Shown: positions 43,498 to 51,946 of the stretch, in pieces
How the letters are laid out: the number at the start of each line of letters is the position of its first letter
How positions within the stretch are numbered: position 1 is the first letter of the stretch
Assembly (NCBI RefSeq): GCF_001468465.1
Contig: NZ_LNSA01000009.1
Coordinates: 62,001-126,000 of the forward strand
Origin: Sphingopyxis sp. H115
GTDB taxonomy: Bacteria > Pseudomonadota > Alphaproteobacteria > Sphingomonadales > Sphingomonadaceae
DNA: 64,000 bases
Direction: 5' to 3'
Made by a program: the position numbers and the translations under genes
Notes under the pieces: model-generated
Seen by the model: only the letters and a program-made list of their open reading frames with translations
What the model was told of the DNA's origin: nothing
Databases searched by the model: none

Positions 43498-44661
43498 TTG
43501 ACCGACGTCTATCTGTACGATGCAGTCCGCACCCCGCGCGGCAAGGCGCGGCCCGACGGCGGACTGGCGGCGCTGAGTCCGCAGGAACTGGTGCGTCAGC
43601 AGGCGGCGGCGCTAGCGGCGCGGTGCGGCGATATCGCGACGACGCCCGATGCCCTGCTACTCGGCTGCGTCACGCAGACCGGAGCACAGGGCGGGCATAT
43701 CGCACTGGTGTCTAAGCTACACGCCGGGCTGCCCGACCAGACCGCCGCGCACAGCATCAATAATTATTGCGCATCGGGATTGTCGGCGATCGGCCAGGCG
43801 GTCGCGAAGGTCGCGAGCGGCGAAATGACGCACATTCTGGCGGGCGGCCTCGAATCGATGAGCGCCACCCAGTTTTTGAGCGATCGCGCGACTTTTTATA
43901 CCAACAACGAACTGCCGCCGCGCGCGCGCTTCGTGCCGCCGGTACTCGGCGCCGACCGGCTCGCGCACGCCGAGGGCATCACGCGCGCCGAGCTCGACGC
44001 GGTTACGCTCGCCTCGCAGCAAAAGGCCGCAGCGGCGGAGCAGGATGCGGCATTGCAAGCCTCCCGCATCGCGACCGGATCGCTTAACGGCGAGGAATGT
44101 ATCCGGCCGCAAACGAGCGCCGAATCACTCGCTGCCGCTCCGGCGGCGTTCGGCGAATTGCAGGCGCAATATGCGGGCGCGCTCGAGGGCGCGAGCTTCG
44201 AGCCCCTTCACAGCATCGCGCACGCACCGCCGATCTGCGACGGCGCGGGGCTGGCGCTGGTCGGCGGCGAAGGGTTAGGCATCGCGCCGCGCGCGCGCGT
44301 GATCGCCTTTGCCGAGAGCGGCGGCGACCCTGCCGCCTCGCTGACCGCGGGGTTCGCGGCGATGGACAAGGTCCTGACGCGCGCCGGGCTGACGCTGGTC
44401 GACATCGACAGGATCGAGTTCATGGAAGCCTTTGCCGTCACCATCGCCAAATTCCTGCGCGACCGCGATGCCGATCCAGCGCGGGCCAATGTGTCGGGCG
44501 GGCATCTCGCCAAGGGCCACCCGATGGGCGCGAGCGGCGCGATCCTGACCTCGACCCTGCTCGACGCGCTCGATGCGTGCACCGGGCGCTACGGGCTGGT
44601 TGTGCTGACCGGCGCGATGGGGGTCGGCGCGGCGATGGTGGTCGAGCGGGTAGGAAGCTGA
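43498..44661 (+). CDS. Thiolase-family acetyl-CoA acyltransferase with altered active site
   Basis: The protein is 387 aa if started at the TTG at 43498, one base after the previous stop; no in-frame ATG or GTG fits near it. DVYLYDAVRTPRGKARPDGGLA and NNYCASGLSA (nucleophile Cys91), and HLAKGHPMGASGA are typical of degradative thiolases. Two conserved positions are changed: the usual NEAFA reads MEAFA, and the C-terminal cysteine motif (C-x-G) reads LTGAMGVGAAM, so the second catalytic cysteine is replaced by threonine. It may cleave or condense poorly, or have a different acid/base. It probably works with the SCP-x-like protein before it. Confidence 0.85.
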   Translation: MTDVYLYDAVRTPRGKARPDGGLAALSPQELVRQQAAALAARCGDIATTPDALLLGCVTQTGAQGGHIALVSKLHAGLPDQTAAHSINNYCASGLSAIGQAVAKVASGEMTHILAGGLESMSATQFLSDRATFYTNNELPPRARFVPPVLGADRLAHAEGITRAELDAVTLASQQKAAAAEQDAALQASRIATGSLNGEECIRPQTSAESLAAAPAAFGELQAQYAGALEGASFEPLHSIAHAPPICDGAGLALVGGEGLGIAPRARVIAFAESGGDPAASLTAGFAAMDKVLTRAGLTLVDIDRIEFMEAFAVTIAKFLRDRDADPARANVSGGHLAKGHPMGASGAILTSTLLDALDACTGRYGLVVLTGAMGVGAAMVVERVGS

Positions 44662-44673
44662 CCCAAGGTTCGC

Positions 44674-44689
44674 CATCCCGGCGAAGGCC
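44674..44689. repeat. Remnant of a dispersed GC-rich repeat
   Basis: CATCCCGGCGAAGGCC in the intergenic stretch after the thiolase operon resembles the arm of the GCGAAGGC-type hairpin repeat seen in full at 56516-56593. It is only half an element. Between 44662 and the riboswitch nothing else is recognisable. Confidence 0.35.
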
Positions 44690-44775
44690 AGGACCTGCCG
44701 CACAGCAAATCTCCATTGCACCTGCACCGCATTGCGCTATGGGCGGCGCGTGCGGGCTTGCCCTGCACATGATCG

Positions 44776-44965
44776 CGCCGGTGCCCGAGAGGGCTTAATA
44801 GGGAACGCGGTAGGCGCGCCGAACGGCGCACCGAAACCGAGGCTGTCCCTGCAACTGTAAGCGGCGAGCGAGATGCACCGGTTCGAGGCTTTCGGACCAG
44901 CCACTGGGATCACCTGGGAAGGCGTGCATCAAGCCCTGACCCGCGAGCCAGGAGACCTGCCGGCG
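44776..44965 (+). ncRNA. Cobalamin (B12) riboswitch aptamer
   Basis: The leader carries the conserved elements in order: GGTGCC...GGGAA at the 5' end, GCTGTCCCTGCAACTGTAAG in the core (about 44842-44861), GCCACTGG (44900-44907), then GGGAAGGCG and the closing B12-box AGCCAGGAGACCTGCC (about 44947-44962). Binding of adenosylcobalamin or a relative should shut off the downstream uptake operon. It sits directly upstream of btuB, which is the expected arrangement. Exact ends are approximate. Confidence 0.95.
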
Positions 44966-45156
44966 TGGGTCGCTCAATGCCAAGGTCCAGGGAAAGGCCG
45001 CGGCACGGAGGTTTCCGTCGAGCGACAACCAGGCGGCCGGAGCCGCCTCGGTGACGGGGTCGCAGGCCATGACGCCACTTGCGCCGCCGGCACTGGTCGA
45101 TCGCTTGCGCGCATCGGCAGGCTCCGCCTTCGTTGTCGGCGTGCGGGGGCCTTCTC
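44966..45156 (+). promoter_or_regulatory. Long btuB leader after the aptamer, with a hairpin
   Basis: About 190 nt separate the riboswitch from the btuB ATG. The stretch holds a 7-bp stem AGGCGGC/GCCGCCT with the tetraloop CGGA at 45031-45048, a candidate expression-platform hairpin, and a G-rich ribosome-binding region (GCGGGGG) about 8 nt before the ATG. No coding potential was accepted here. Confidence 0.45.
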
Positions 45157-47007
45157 ATGTTGAAGTTTGCAAGCATTTCCTTGTTGGCACTGGCTACGGC
45201 GACGCCAGCGTTCGCCGAAACCGCCGATAGCGACGAGATCGTCGTTACCGCGTCGGGCATCGAACAGCCGCGCGACCAAGTCGGTCAGGCAATCACGATC
45301 ATCGACGCCGACACGATCGAAAAGCGGCAGACGGTCGATATCGTCGACCTGCTCGCGACCACGCCCGGCATCCGCTTCAACCGCACCGGCAGCACCGGTT
45401 CGGTCGCCAGCGTGTCGATCCGCGGCGCCGAAACGACGCAGACGCTGGTGCTGATCGACGGGGTCAAGGTCAACGATCCCAGCGGCATCGGCGACGGTTA
45501 TGATTTCGGTCACCTGCTGACTAGCAATATCCGCCGGATCGAAGTGCTGCGCGGATCGAACTCGGTCGTGCATGGTAGCCAGGCGATCGGCGGTGTCGTG
45601 AACCTGATGACCGCAACGCCTGCCGAGGGTTTCTCCGCCAATGCCTCCGCCGAATATGGTTATAGCGACACACTCTCCGCCAAGGCCGACGTGTCGGGTA
45701 CAGCCGGGCCCATTTCGGGCGGTATCGGCGCCGCATATTTCCGCACCGACGGCATTTCGTCTGCCGCGGTCGGCACCGAGCGTGACGGATATGAAAATTT
45801 CTCCGGTAATGCGAGGATCAAGGTCGCGCTGGGCGATGCGCTCAGCCTTGATCTTCGTGGTTACTACATCACCTCCGACCTCGATTATGACAGCTTTTTC
45901 GGGGCGCCCGCCGACAGCGGCGATGTCGCGAAGCTCGACCAATATGTGGGCTATGCAGGGCTGAACCTGGGCCTGTTCGACGGCCGCTTCAACAGCCGCG
46001 CGGCGGTGACGTGGATGCGCAACGAGCGCGACTATTTCTTCGTGCGCGGTACCGACCCCGATTATGGGTACAAGGGCACGAACCTGCGCTTTGAATATCA
46101 AGGCGTCGTCACGCCTGCCGACTCCGCAAAACTGGTGTTCGGTTATGAGCATGAGCGCCCCGATTACGACTTCTTCGGTTTCGGTTCGACCGACAGCCAG
46201 AAGGCCAATATCGACAGCGTTTACGCGCTGGGCATCGTCCAGCCGCTGGCCGGGCTATCGCTGACCGGCGGCGTTCGTCATGACGATCATAGCCAGTTCG
46301 GCGGCGCGACGACCTTTGGCGCCAACGCCAATTATTCGCCCAACGATGGCGAAACCAATATCCGCCTGAGCTATGGCGAAGGGTTCAAGGCGCCTTCGCT
46401 TTATCAGCTCTACGACAGCTTCAGCGGCAATGCGGCGCTGCGTCCCGAGCAGTCGAAAAGCTATGACATCGGGCTCGACCAGCGCCTGGCCGACGGCCGC
46501 GCATTGGTTTCGGTGACCGCCTTCCTGCGCAACACGACCGACCAGATCAATTACGACAATGCGACCTTCACCTATGGCAATATCGACCGCACGCGCACCA
46601 AGGGGGTCGAGGCGACGCTGGCGCTACGCCCGGTCGATGCGCTGAACGTCACCGCATCGTACAGCTATATCGACGCGCGCGACCGGTCGGGACGCCCCGC
46701 GTTCGACGGCAAGCGCCTGCCGCGCCGCGCCGCGCATGCGGTCAGCCTGTCAGCCGATTATGACTGGTCGTTCGGCCTGTCGACCGGCGCGACGATCACA
46801 ATGGTCGGCGACAGTTTCGACGATGCGGCGAACGCGGTGCCGCTCGACGGCGATGCGCTCGCCGGGATCCGCGCCTCCTTCCCAGTGGGTGGCCATTTCG
46901 AGATTTACGGCCGCGTCGACAATCTGTTCGACGCCGATTATGCGACCGCCTTTCATTACGGCACATACGGCCGCGCGGCCTATGGCGGCGTGCGGGCGCG
47001 CTTCTGA
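45157..47007 (+). CDS. btuB: TonB-dependent vitamin B12 receptor
   Basis: The protein is 616 aa, the usual size for BtuB. A signal peptide (ISLLALATATPAFA) is followed by a TonB box SDEIVVTASGIEQ, a plug with SVSIRGAETTQTLVLIDGVKVND and RRIEVLRGSNSVVHGSQAIGGVVN, and a 22-strand barrel ending in AYGGVRARF. It imports cobalamin across the outer membrane. The riboswitch upstream and cobO/btuFCD downstream strongly support the assignment. The stop shares one base with the cobO start (TGATG). Confidence 0.95.
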   Translation: MLKFASISLLALATATPAFAETADSDEIVVTASGIEQPRDQVGQAITIIDADTIEKRQTVDIVDLLATTPGIRFNRTGSTGSVASVSIRGAETTQTLVLIDGVKVNDPSGIGDGYDFGHLLTSNIRRIEVLRGSNSVVHGSQAIGGVVNLMTATPAEGFSANASAEYGYSDTLSAKADVSGTAGPISGGIGAAYFRTDGISSAAVGTERDGYENFSGNARIKVALGDALSLDLRGYYITSDLDYDSFFGAPADSGDVAKLDQYVGYAGLNLGLFDGRFNSRAAVTWMRNERDYFFVRGTDPDYGYKGTNLRFEYQGVVTPADSAKLVFGYEHERPDYDFFGFGSTDSQKANIDSVYALGIVQPLAGLSLTGGVRHDDHSQFGGATTFGANANYSPNDGETNIRLSYGEGFKAPSLYQLYDSFSGNAALRPEQSKSYDIGLDQRLADGRALVSVTAFLRNTTDQINYDNATFTYGNIDRTRTKGVEATLALRPVDALNVTASYSYIDARDRSGRPAFDGKRLPRRAAHAVSLSADYDWSFGLSTGATITMVGDSFDDAANAVPLDGDALAGIRASFPVGGHFEIYGRVDNLFDADYATAFHYGTYGRAAYGGVRARF

Positions 47008-47615
47008 TGAAAGCGCGGAGCGACGCCGAGCACACGGCGAAGATGAAGAAGATTCAGGCCGCGCAGAATAAAAGGGTCGCAGCGAAGACAGTCGAAAAAG
47101 GGCTGGTCATCGTCCACACCGGTCCCGGCAAGGGCAAGACTTCGGCGGCGTTCGGCATGGCGGTGCGCGCGATCGGCCACGGGATGAAGGTCGGCGTGAT
47201 CCAGTTCGTAAAGGGCGCCATGGCGACCGGCGAGAAGGCGGTGTTCGACCGCTTCCCTGACCTCATCGAATTCAAGCCGATGGGCGAAGGCTTTACCTGG
47301 GATACGCAGGACCGGACGCGCGACATCGCAGTGGCGCGCGAGGCTTGGGAGGAGGTTAAGCGCATGATCGCCGATCCATCCTATACGATGGTGATCGCCG
47401 ACGAGCTCAACATCGTGCTGCGCTACGACTATCTGCCGGTGGGTGAAGTTCTCGAAGCCATCGAGGGCAAACCGCATATGACGCATGTCATCATTACCGG
47501 GCGCAACGCGCCGCAGGAATTGATCGACGCCGCCGACCTCGTCACCGAGATGGCGCAGGTGAAGCATCCGTTCCGCGAGCAGAATGTGAAAGCGCAGAAG
47601 GGGATCGAGTTCTGA
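47007..47615 (+). CDS. cobO: Cob(I)yrinic acid a,c-diamide adenosyltransferase
   Basis: The protein is 202 aa of the CobA/CobO/BtuR family. It has Walker-A-like HTGPGKGKTSAAFG (about 37-50), ADELNIVLRYDYLP and VIITGRNAPQELIDAADLVTEM. It transfers the adenosyl group of ATP to reduced corrinoid, making the coenzyme form from imported cobalamin or intermediates. It lies within the B12-uptake operon, overlapping btuB by one base and btuF by one base. Confidence 0.95.
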   Translation: MKARSDAEHTAKMKKIQAAQNKRVAAKTVEKGLVIVHTGPGKGKTSAAFGMAVRAIGHGMKVGVIQFVKGAMATGEKAVFDRFPDLIEFKPMGEGFTWDTQDRTRDIAVAREAWEEVKRMIADPSYTMVIADELNIVLRYDYLPVGEVLEAIEGKPHMTHVIITGRNAPQELIDAADLVTEMAQVKHPFREQNVKAQKGIEF

Positions 47616-48472
47616 TGCGGCGGCGCAGCCTTTTGGCGGCGGCCGCGCTGCTCGCAGGTAGCGCGGGGTTGCTGTGGGCGGCCTCCCCCGCCCCGCGCGC
47701 CAAGGCTCCGGCGGTGCCGCAGCGCATCGTTTCGATCAACCTGTGCGCCGACCAGCTCGTGCTCGCGCTCGCCGACCGGAAGCAGATCGCCGGGCTGACG
47801 AAGAACGCCACCGACGCCGAAATGTCGGGCGAGGCGGCGAAGGCGCGCGGCATCCCGCTGCTCAGCAATTCGGCCGAGCAGATTTTGGCGATCGAGCCCG
47901 ATTTGATCGTCGGCATGCCCGCGAGCCGCAGCGCGGCGCTCCGCGCGCTGCCCGAGCGGACCTACCCCCTGCTTGATCTGGATACGGCGAATACGCTCGG
48001 TGAAATCTATACGTCGATCCGCCAGACTGCGGTCGCCGTCGGCCATCCGGCGCGCGGCGACGCGCTGATTGCGCGGATGGAGGGCGAAATGGCTGGGCTT
48101 CCCCAGCCGGGCAAGGGCCGCGTTGCCGCCTATTATCAGCGGCGCGGCTATATGACCGGCACGGGGACGCTGATCGACGAACTGATGACGCGCGTCGGGC
48201 TGGTCAATCTCGCGGGCAAGCTCGGCAAGCCGCCGCTGTCGCAGCTCAGCATCGAGGAGATGGTTGCTGCAAAGCCGGATTATCTGATCGTTGAAAGCGC
48301 GACCAACAAGGTAACCGATCAGGGCAGCGAGATGCTGCACCATCCAGCACTGAAAGACATTCCGCGGATCAGCGTGCCGCAGGCGTGGACCGTGTGTGGC
48401 AGTCCCGCCTACACGCAGGCGGCGCGCAGCATGGCGGCGCAAATCCTGCGCCTCGACGGAAAGCGCTCATGA
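47615..48472 (+). CDS. btuF: Cobalamin ABC transporter substrate-binding protein
   Basis: The protein is 285 aa with a signal peptide (LLAAAALLAGSAGLLWA). The class III binding-protein fold is marked by RIVSINLCADQLVLALADR near the start, AIEPDLIVGM in the first lobe and a long linking helix, then AAKPDYLIVESA. It captures B12 delivered by BtuB and passes it to BtuCD. The ATG overlaps the cobO stop and its TGA overlaps the btuC ATG. Confidence 0.9.
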   Translation: MRRRSLLAAAALLAGSAGLLWAASPAPRAKAPAVPQRIVSINLCADQLVLALADRKQIAGLTKNATDAEMSGEAAKARGIPLLSNSAEQILAIEPDLIVGMPASRSAALRALPERTYPLLDLDTANTLGEIYTSIRQTAVAVGHPARGDALIARMEGEMAGLPQPGKGRVAAYYQRRGYMTGTGTLIDELMTRVGLVNLAGKLGKPPLSQLSIEEMVAAKPDYLIVESATNKVTDQGSEMLHHPALKDIPRISVPQAWTVCGSPAYTQAARSMAAQILRLDGKRS

Positions 48473-49470
48473 GCCGCGTCGCCCTGCCCCGCTGGTCGTT
48501 GATCGCCGTGCTGGCGGCGCTGACGCTGGCGGCTGGGGTCGCCTCGCTGTTGTTCGGCGCAGTCGATCTGTCGGTCGCGCGGCTCGTCGATGCTGCGATG
48601 GGCAGCAACGACAAGGTCGCGTCGATCATCCTCTTTGACCTTCGTCTGCCGCGGATGCTGCTCGCGCTGGCGGTGGGCGCGATGCTCGGGCTCGCGGGAG
48701 CGGCTTTGCAAGGCTATCTGCGCAATCCGCTTGCCGAACCATCGGTGCTCGGCACATCGAACGCCGCGGCACTCGGTGGTGTGGCGGCGATCTATTTCGG
48801 CCTCGCCGACGTCCACCCGATCGTGCTGCCGCTGCTCGCCACCGGCGGCGCGCTCGTTTCGCTCGCGCTGCTTTTTGTCCTCGCGGGCCGCGCCGAAAGC
48901 CCGCTGACGCTGATCCTCGCGGGGATCGCGGTGGGCACGCTCGCAGTCGCGGGGACAAGCCTCGCGCTCAACCTGTCGCGCAATCCGTTCGCGGCGATGG
49001 AGATTATGACGTGGCTGCTCGGCAGCCTCGAGAACCGGTCGTTCGATCATGTGTGGATCGCGCTGCCGTGCGTCGCGATCGGGGTCATGATGCTGCTGTG
49101 GAACGGGCGCGCGCTCGATGCGCTGACGCTAGGCGAGGATGCGGCGCAGGCATTGGGCACCGACCTTCGGCGGACAAGGCTCAGGCTGTTGCTCGGCACC
49201 GCGATCGGGGTCGGCGGCGCGGTTGCGGTATCGGGCTCGATCGGTTTCGTCGGGCTGATCGTCCCCCACCTGATCCGGCCGCTGACCGACCGCAGTCCGT
49301 CAGCAATCCTGCTGCCCTCGGCGATCGGCGGCGCGGCGCTGCTGACGCTCGCCGATCTTGGCGTCCGCATCATTCCGACGACGAACGAGCTGAAGCTGGG
49401 CGTCGTCACCGCCTTTCTGGGGGTACCGATCTTCCTCCTCCACCTGATACGGGAGCGGCGGCTATGGTGA
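48469..49470 (+). CDS. btuC: Cobalamin ABC transporter permease (FecCD family)
   Basis: The protein is 333 aa with about 10 membrane helices, in the iron-siderophore/B12 permease family. Conserved stretches are LRLPRMLLALAVGAMLGLAGAALQGYLRNPLAEPSVLG and GFVGLIVPHLIRPLTD, the latter close to the ATPase-coupling region. Start chosen at ATG 48469, overlapping the btuF stop (ATGA). It forms the channel with BtuD. Confidence 0.93.
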   Translation: MSRVALPRWSLIAVLAALTLAAGVASLLFGAVDLSVARLVDAAMGSNDKVASIILFDLRLPRMLLALAVGAMLGLAGAALQGYLRNPLAEPSVLGTSNAAALGGVAAIYFGLADVHPIVLPLLATGGALVSLALLFVLAGRAESPLTLILAGIAVGTLAVAGTSLALNLSRNPFAAMEIMTWLLGSLENRSFDHVWIALPCVAIGVMMLLWNGRALDALTLGEDAAQALGTDLRRTRLRLLLGTAIGVGGAVAVSGSIGFVGLIVPHLIRPLTDRSPSAILLPSAIGGAALLTLADLGVRIIPTTNELKLGVVTAFLGVPIFLLHLIRERRLW

Positions 49471-50237
49471 GTCTGGTCCTGGATCATGTCGGCGTCACGC
49501 TCGGCCGCCGTGCGGTGGTCCACGATGTCGGCGCCGCGTTCGGCGCGGGCACGCTGACCGGGATCGTCGGGCCCAATGGCGCGGGCAAGTCGACGCTGGC
49601 GCGCGCGATGCTCGCGCTGGTGTCGGCGAGCGGAAAGGTCGAGATCGACGGGATCGAAGCGGCGGCGATGCCGCGCGGCGAACTCGCGCGGCGGATCGCC
49701 TATGTGCCGCAGGGGCAGACCTTGCATTGGCCGTTGACGGTCGAGCGGCTGGTCGGGCTGGGACGGTTGCCGCACCTCGCCCCCATGTCGCGCATATCTG
49801 ATACCGACACCGCGGCGATCGAGCGCGCGATGGCGCGCGCCGACGTGCTGGACCTTCGCGACCGGATCGCAACCGAGCTGTCGGGCGGCGAGCGAGCGCG
49901 GGTGCTGTTCGCGCGCGCGCTGGCGGTCGAGGCGCCCGCGCTGATCGCCGACGAGCCGCTCGCGAGCCTCGACCCCGGGCACCAGATCGACGTGATGGAG
50001 TTGCTGCGCGCCGAAGCGGATAGCGGCGGGCTCGTCATCGCGGTGCTCCACGACCTCACCATGGCGGCGCGCTACTGCGACCGGCTGCTGCTGATCGACG
50101 GTGGGCGGATCGTCGCCGACAGCACGCCCGCCGAGGTGCTGACCGCCGAACGGCTGCGCGCGGTCTATGGCATCGACGCGCGCGTCGAGACCGGCGGCGA
50201 ATGGCCGACGATCACGACCTTCCGGCGTGCGCGGTGA
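49464..50237 (+). CDS. btuD: Cobalamin ABC transporter ATP-binding protein
   Basis: The protein is 257 aa. Walker A GPNGAGKST, Q-loop YVPQGQ, signature LSGGERARVLFARAL, Walker B ALIADEPLASLDP and H-loop LHDLTM are complete. It energises BtuC. The ATG at 49464 overlaps the end of btuC by 7 bp. FecE/HmuV proteins are close relatives, but riboswitch context favours B12. Confidence 0.93.
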   Translation: MVSLVLDHVGVTLGRRAVVHDVGAAFGAGTLTGIVGPNGAGKSTLARAMLALVSASGKVEIDGIEAAAMPRGELARRIAYVPQGQTLHWPLTVERLVGLGRLPHLAPMSRISDTDTAAIERAMARADVLDLRDRIATELSGGERARVLFARALAVEAPALIADEPLASLDPGHQIDVMELLRAEADSGGLVIAVLHDLTMAARYCDRLLLIDGGRIVADSTPAEVLTAERLRAVYGIDARVETGGEWPTITTFRRAR

Positions 50238-50923
50238 GCGCGGCGCAGTTCGCCGAGGAAGGCTATGCAGCGGTGCCGATCTTCGACCCCGCGCTGGTCC
50301 GCGCGGCGGCGGGCGATATCGCCAAGCATATCGACCGCGTAGCGCGCGCGCTCTACCTTCCGTTCGAGCAGAGTTGCCCCGACGCGCCGCTGGGCGAAAG
50401 GATCGACCAAGTCTATGTCAAAGAACGCAGCGTCGCGAACCTGCTGCGCGTCGCGGTCTGCACCGATGCGCACCGCGGCGAACGATTGCAGGCGCTGGCG
50501 AACGATCCCCGGCTGATCGAGGCTGCCGAAGAATTGAGCGGGCGGGCGCTGACGGGCAAGATCGTGCGGGTGCGCGCGAGCATTGCCTGCTTTCCCGAGC
50601 ATCGCCATGCTTGGCACAGCGACGTTGCGCGCGACGATGGGACCGGATGCGGTAAGGTCGTCGTGACTGCGTGGATTCCGCTGAGCGATGCGGGGCCGGA
50701 GAGTGGCGGGCTCGAGGTCGCCGCGGGGCGCCAGCCAGCACCGCTCGCGAGCGAAGGCGACGACGGCTATGAAATTCCCGAATGGCGGCTCGCCGGACTG
50801 CCGCGCGTGCAGCCCGCGTGTCCGGCGGGGACGGCTTTGCTCCTCGACCGTTTCACCCCGCACCGCACGCTGCCGACGAAGGCGACGCGCTTTGCGCTCG
50901 TCGTGTGGATGAAGGCGGCCTAA
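50234..50923 (+). CDS. PhyH-like Fe(II)/2-oxoglutarate dioxygenase
   Basis: The protein is 229 aa from the GTG at 50234, which overlaps the btuD stop as GTGA; an ATG at 50201 inside btuD would add 11 residues. It resembles phytanoyl-CoA dioxygenase: FAEEGYAAVPIF at the start, metal-binding H-x-D at His128/Asp130 (AWHSD), distal His210 in FTPHRTLP and Arg219 for 2-oxoglutarate. The substrate is unknown. It is the last gene in the B12 operon by overlap, although a role in corrinoid metabolism is not established. Its TAA overlaps the convergent stop of the cupin-like gene. Confidence 0.8.
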   Translation: MSAAQFAEEGYAAVPIFDPALVRAAAGDIAKHIDRVARALYLPFEQSCPDAPLGERIDQVYVKERSVANLLRVAVCTDAHRGERLQALANDPRLIEAAEELSGRALTGKIVRVRASIACFPEHRHAWHSDVARDDGTGCGKVVVTAWIPLSDAGPESGGLEVAAGRQPAPLASEGDDGYEIPEWRLAGLPRVQPACPAGTALLLDRFTPHRTLPTKATRFALVVWMKAA

Positions 50924-51930
50924 CCGCTCCCGCCGCTACGGCAGAAGCCGACGACATAGTCGATGATCATCCGGTCGCGCTGCGGCGACGGCGGGCCGAG
51001 CACACCCTGCGCGTGCGGCGGGAGGTGGTCGACGGCGTTCGTCGCGCCCTCGCCAAAGACATAATGGTCGAACCAGCTTTTCCAGGCGGCACGCTCGGCG
51101 TCTGGCAATTCGCGGATCGAGTGCATCGCCAGCATCAGCGCAGCGAAGGGGAAGCGGTCCTGCCGCTGGCCGAACCAGTAATTGACGAGGACATTGAGCG
51201 CGCCCTCGCTGCGGACGTGGTGCCACCACATCGGCGGCATGTAGATCGCGTCGCCGGGAGCGAGTTCGGCGACAAGCTTATGGCGCTCGGCCTCGGCATA
51301 AAGCGGGTAGCGCGCGTGGTCGGGGTGGTCGGGGTCGACCATGCTCGTCGGCTGGCCCGCGATCGTGCGCTCGACGGGGCCAACGTAGAGGTTCGTTATC
51401 TGATCGGGCGGGAAAAGCGTGAAACGCCTGCGGCCCGCGACGACGACCGCGATATTCGCCGCCATGTCGTAATGCGGCGCGATGCGGCTAGCGTTGCCGA
51501 CCCAGATGCGGGGATCGACGCCGGTATCGACGGGGAGCGGGTTTTCGGCGGCGAAGCTCGCGACGCTTTCTTGGGTCGGGGTCGATCCGGCGTAGAGGGT
51601 CGGCGCGTCGGCCGCACCGCGCAGCGCCAGCAATTGCTCGACGAGCGCCTTCATCGGCATTTTTTCGCTGCGGAAATTCACGCCGCGCATGTCGTCCGAA
51701 TAGAAATAGCGTCCGCCGGTCTCGGGCGGTCCCACGAGCACAGTGAGCGGCTTGCCATTGTCGCGCGCGGCGAGATAGGCGGCGATCCCTTCGTCGCTCT
51801 CGCGCGCCGCGGCGACCGCGGGCCAGTCGTTCGCGATGCGGCGGATGATGACGGGCTGGTCGGCCGCCGCGACCGCGCGCGCGACCGCGGCGCGGTCGCG
51901 GCCCGATATCTCTTCCAACACTTCTCTCAC
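50920..51930 (-). CDS. Cupin-like/JmjC-type protein (Fe(II)/2-oxoglutarate oxygenase fold)
   Basis: The protein is 336 aa from the GTG at 51930, which has GGGGAG 5 nt upstream; a longer frame continuing into GH20 is not credible. The metal ligands are visible as H-x-D in RIAPHYDMAANIAVVVAG (His153/Asp155) and a distal histidine in MPPMWWHHVR (His237 or 238). JmjC/cupin_8 proteins hydroxylate proteins or small molecules. This sequence type is often seen next to tryptophan-halogenase-like genes and TonB receptors in alphaproteobacterial glycan loci, as here. It follows GH20 by 16 bp on the same strand. Confidence 0.83.
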   Translation of the reverse strand: MREVLEEISGRDRAAVARAVAAADQPVIIRRIANDWPAVAAARESDEGIAAYLAARDNGKPLTVLVGPPETGGRYFYSDDMRGVNFRSEKMPMKALVEQLLALRGAADAPTLYAGSTPTQESVASFAAENPLPVDTGVDPRIWVGNASRIAPHYDMAANIAVVVAGRRRFTLFPPDQITNLYVGPVERTIAGQPTSMVDPDHPDHARYPLYAEAERHKLVAELAPGDAIYMPPMWWHHVRSEGALNVLVNYWFGQRQDRFPFAALMLAMHSIRELPDAERAAWKSWFDHYVFGEGATNAVDHLPPHAQGVLGPPSPQRDRMIIDYVVGFCRSGGSG

Positions 51931-51946
51931 TCCGTCTCCCCTGCCC

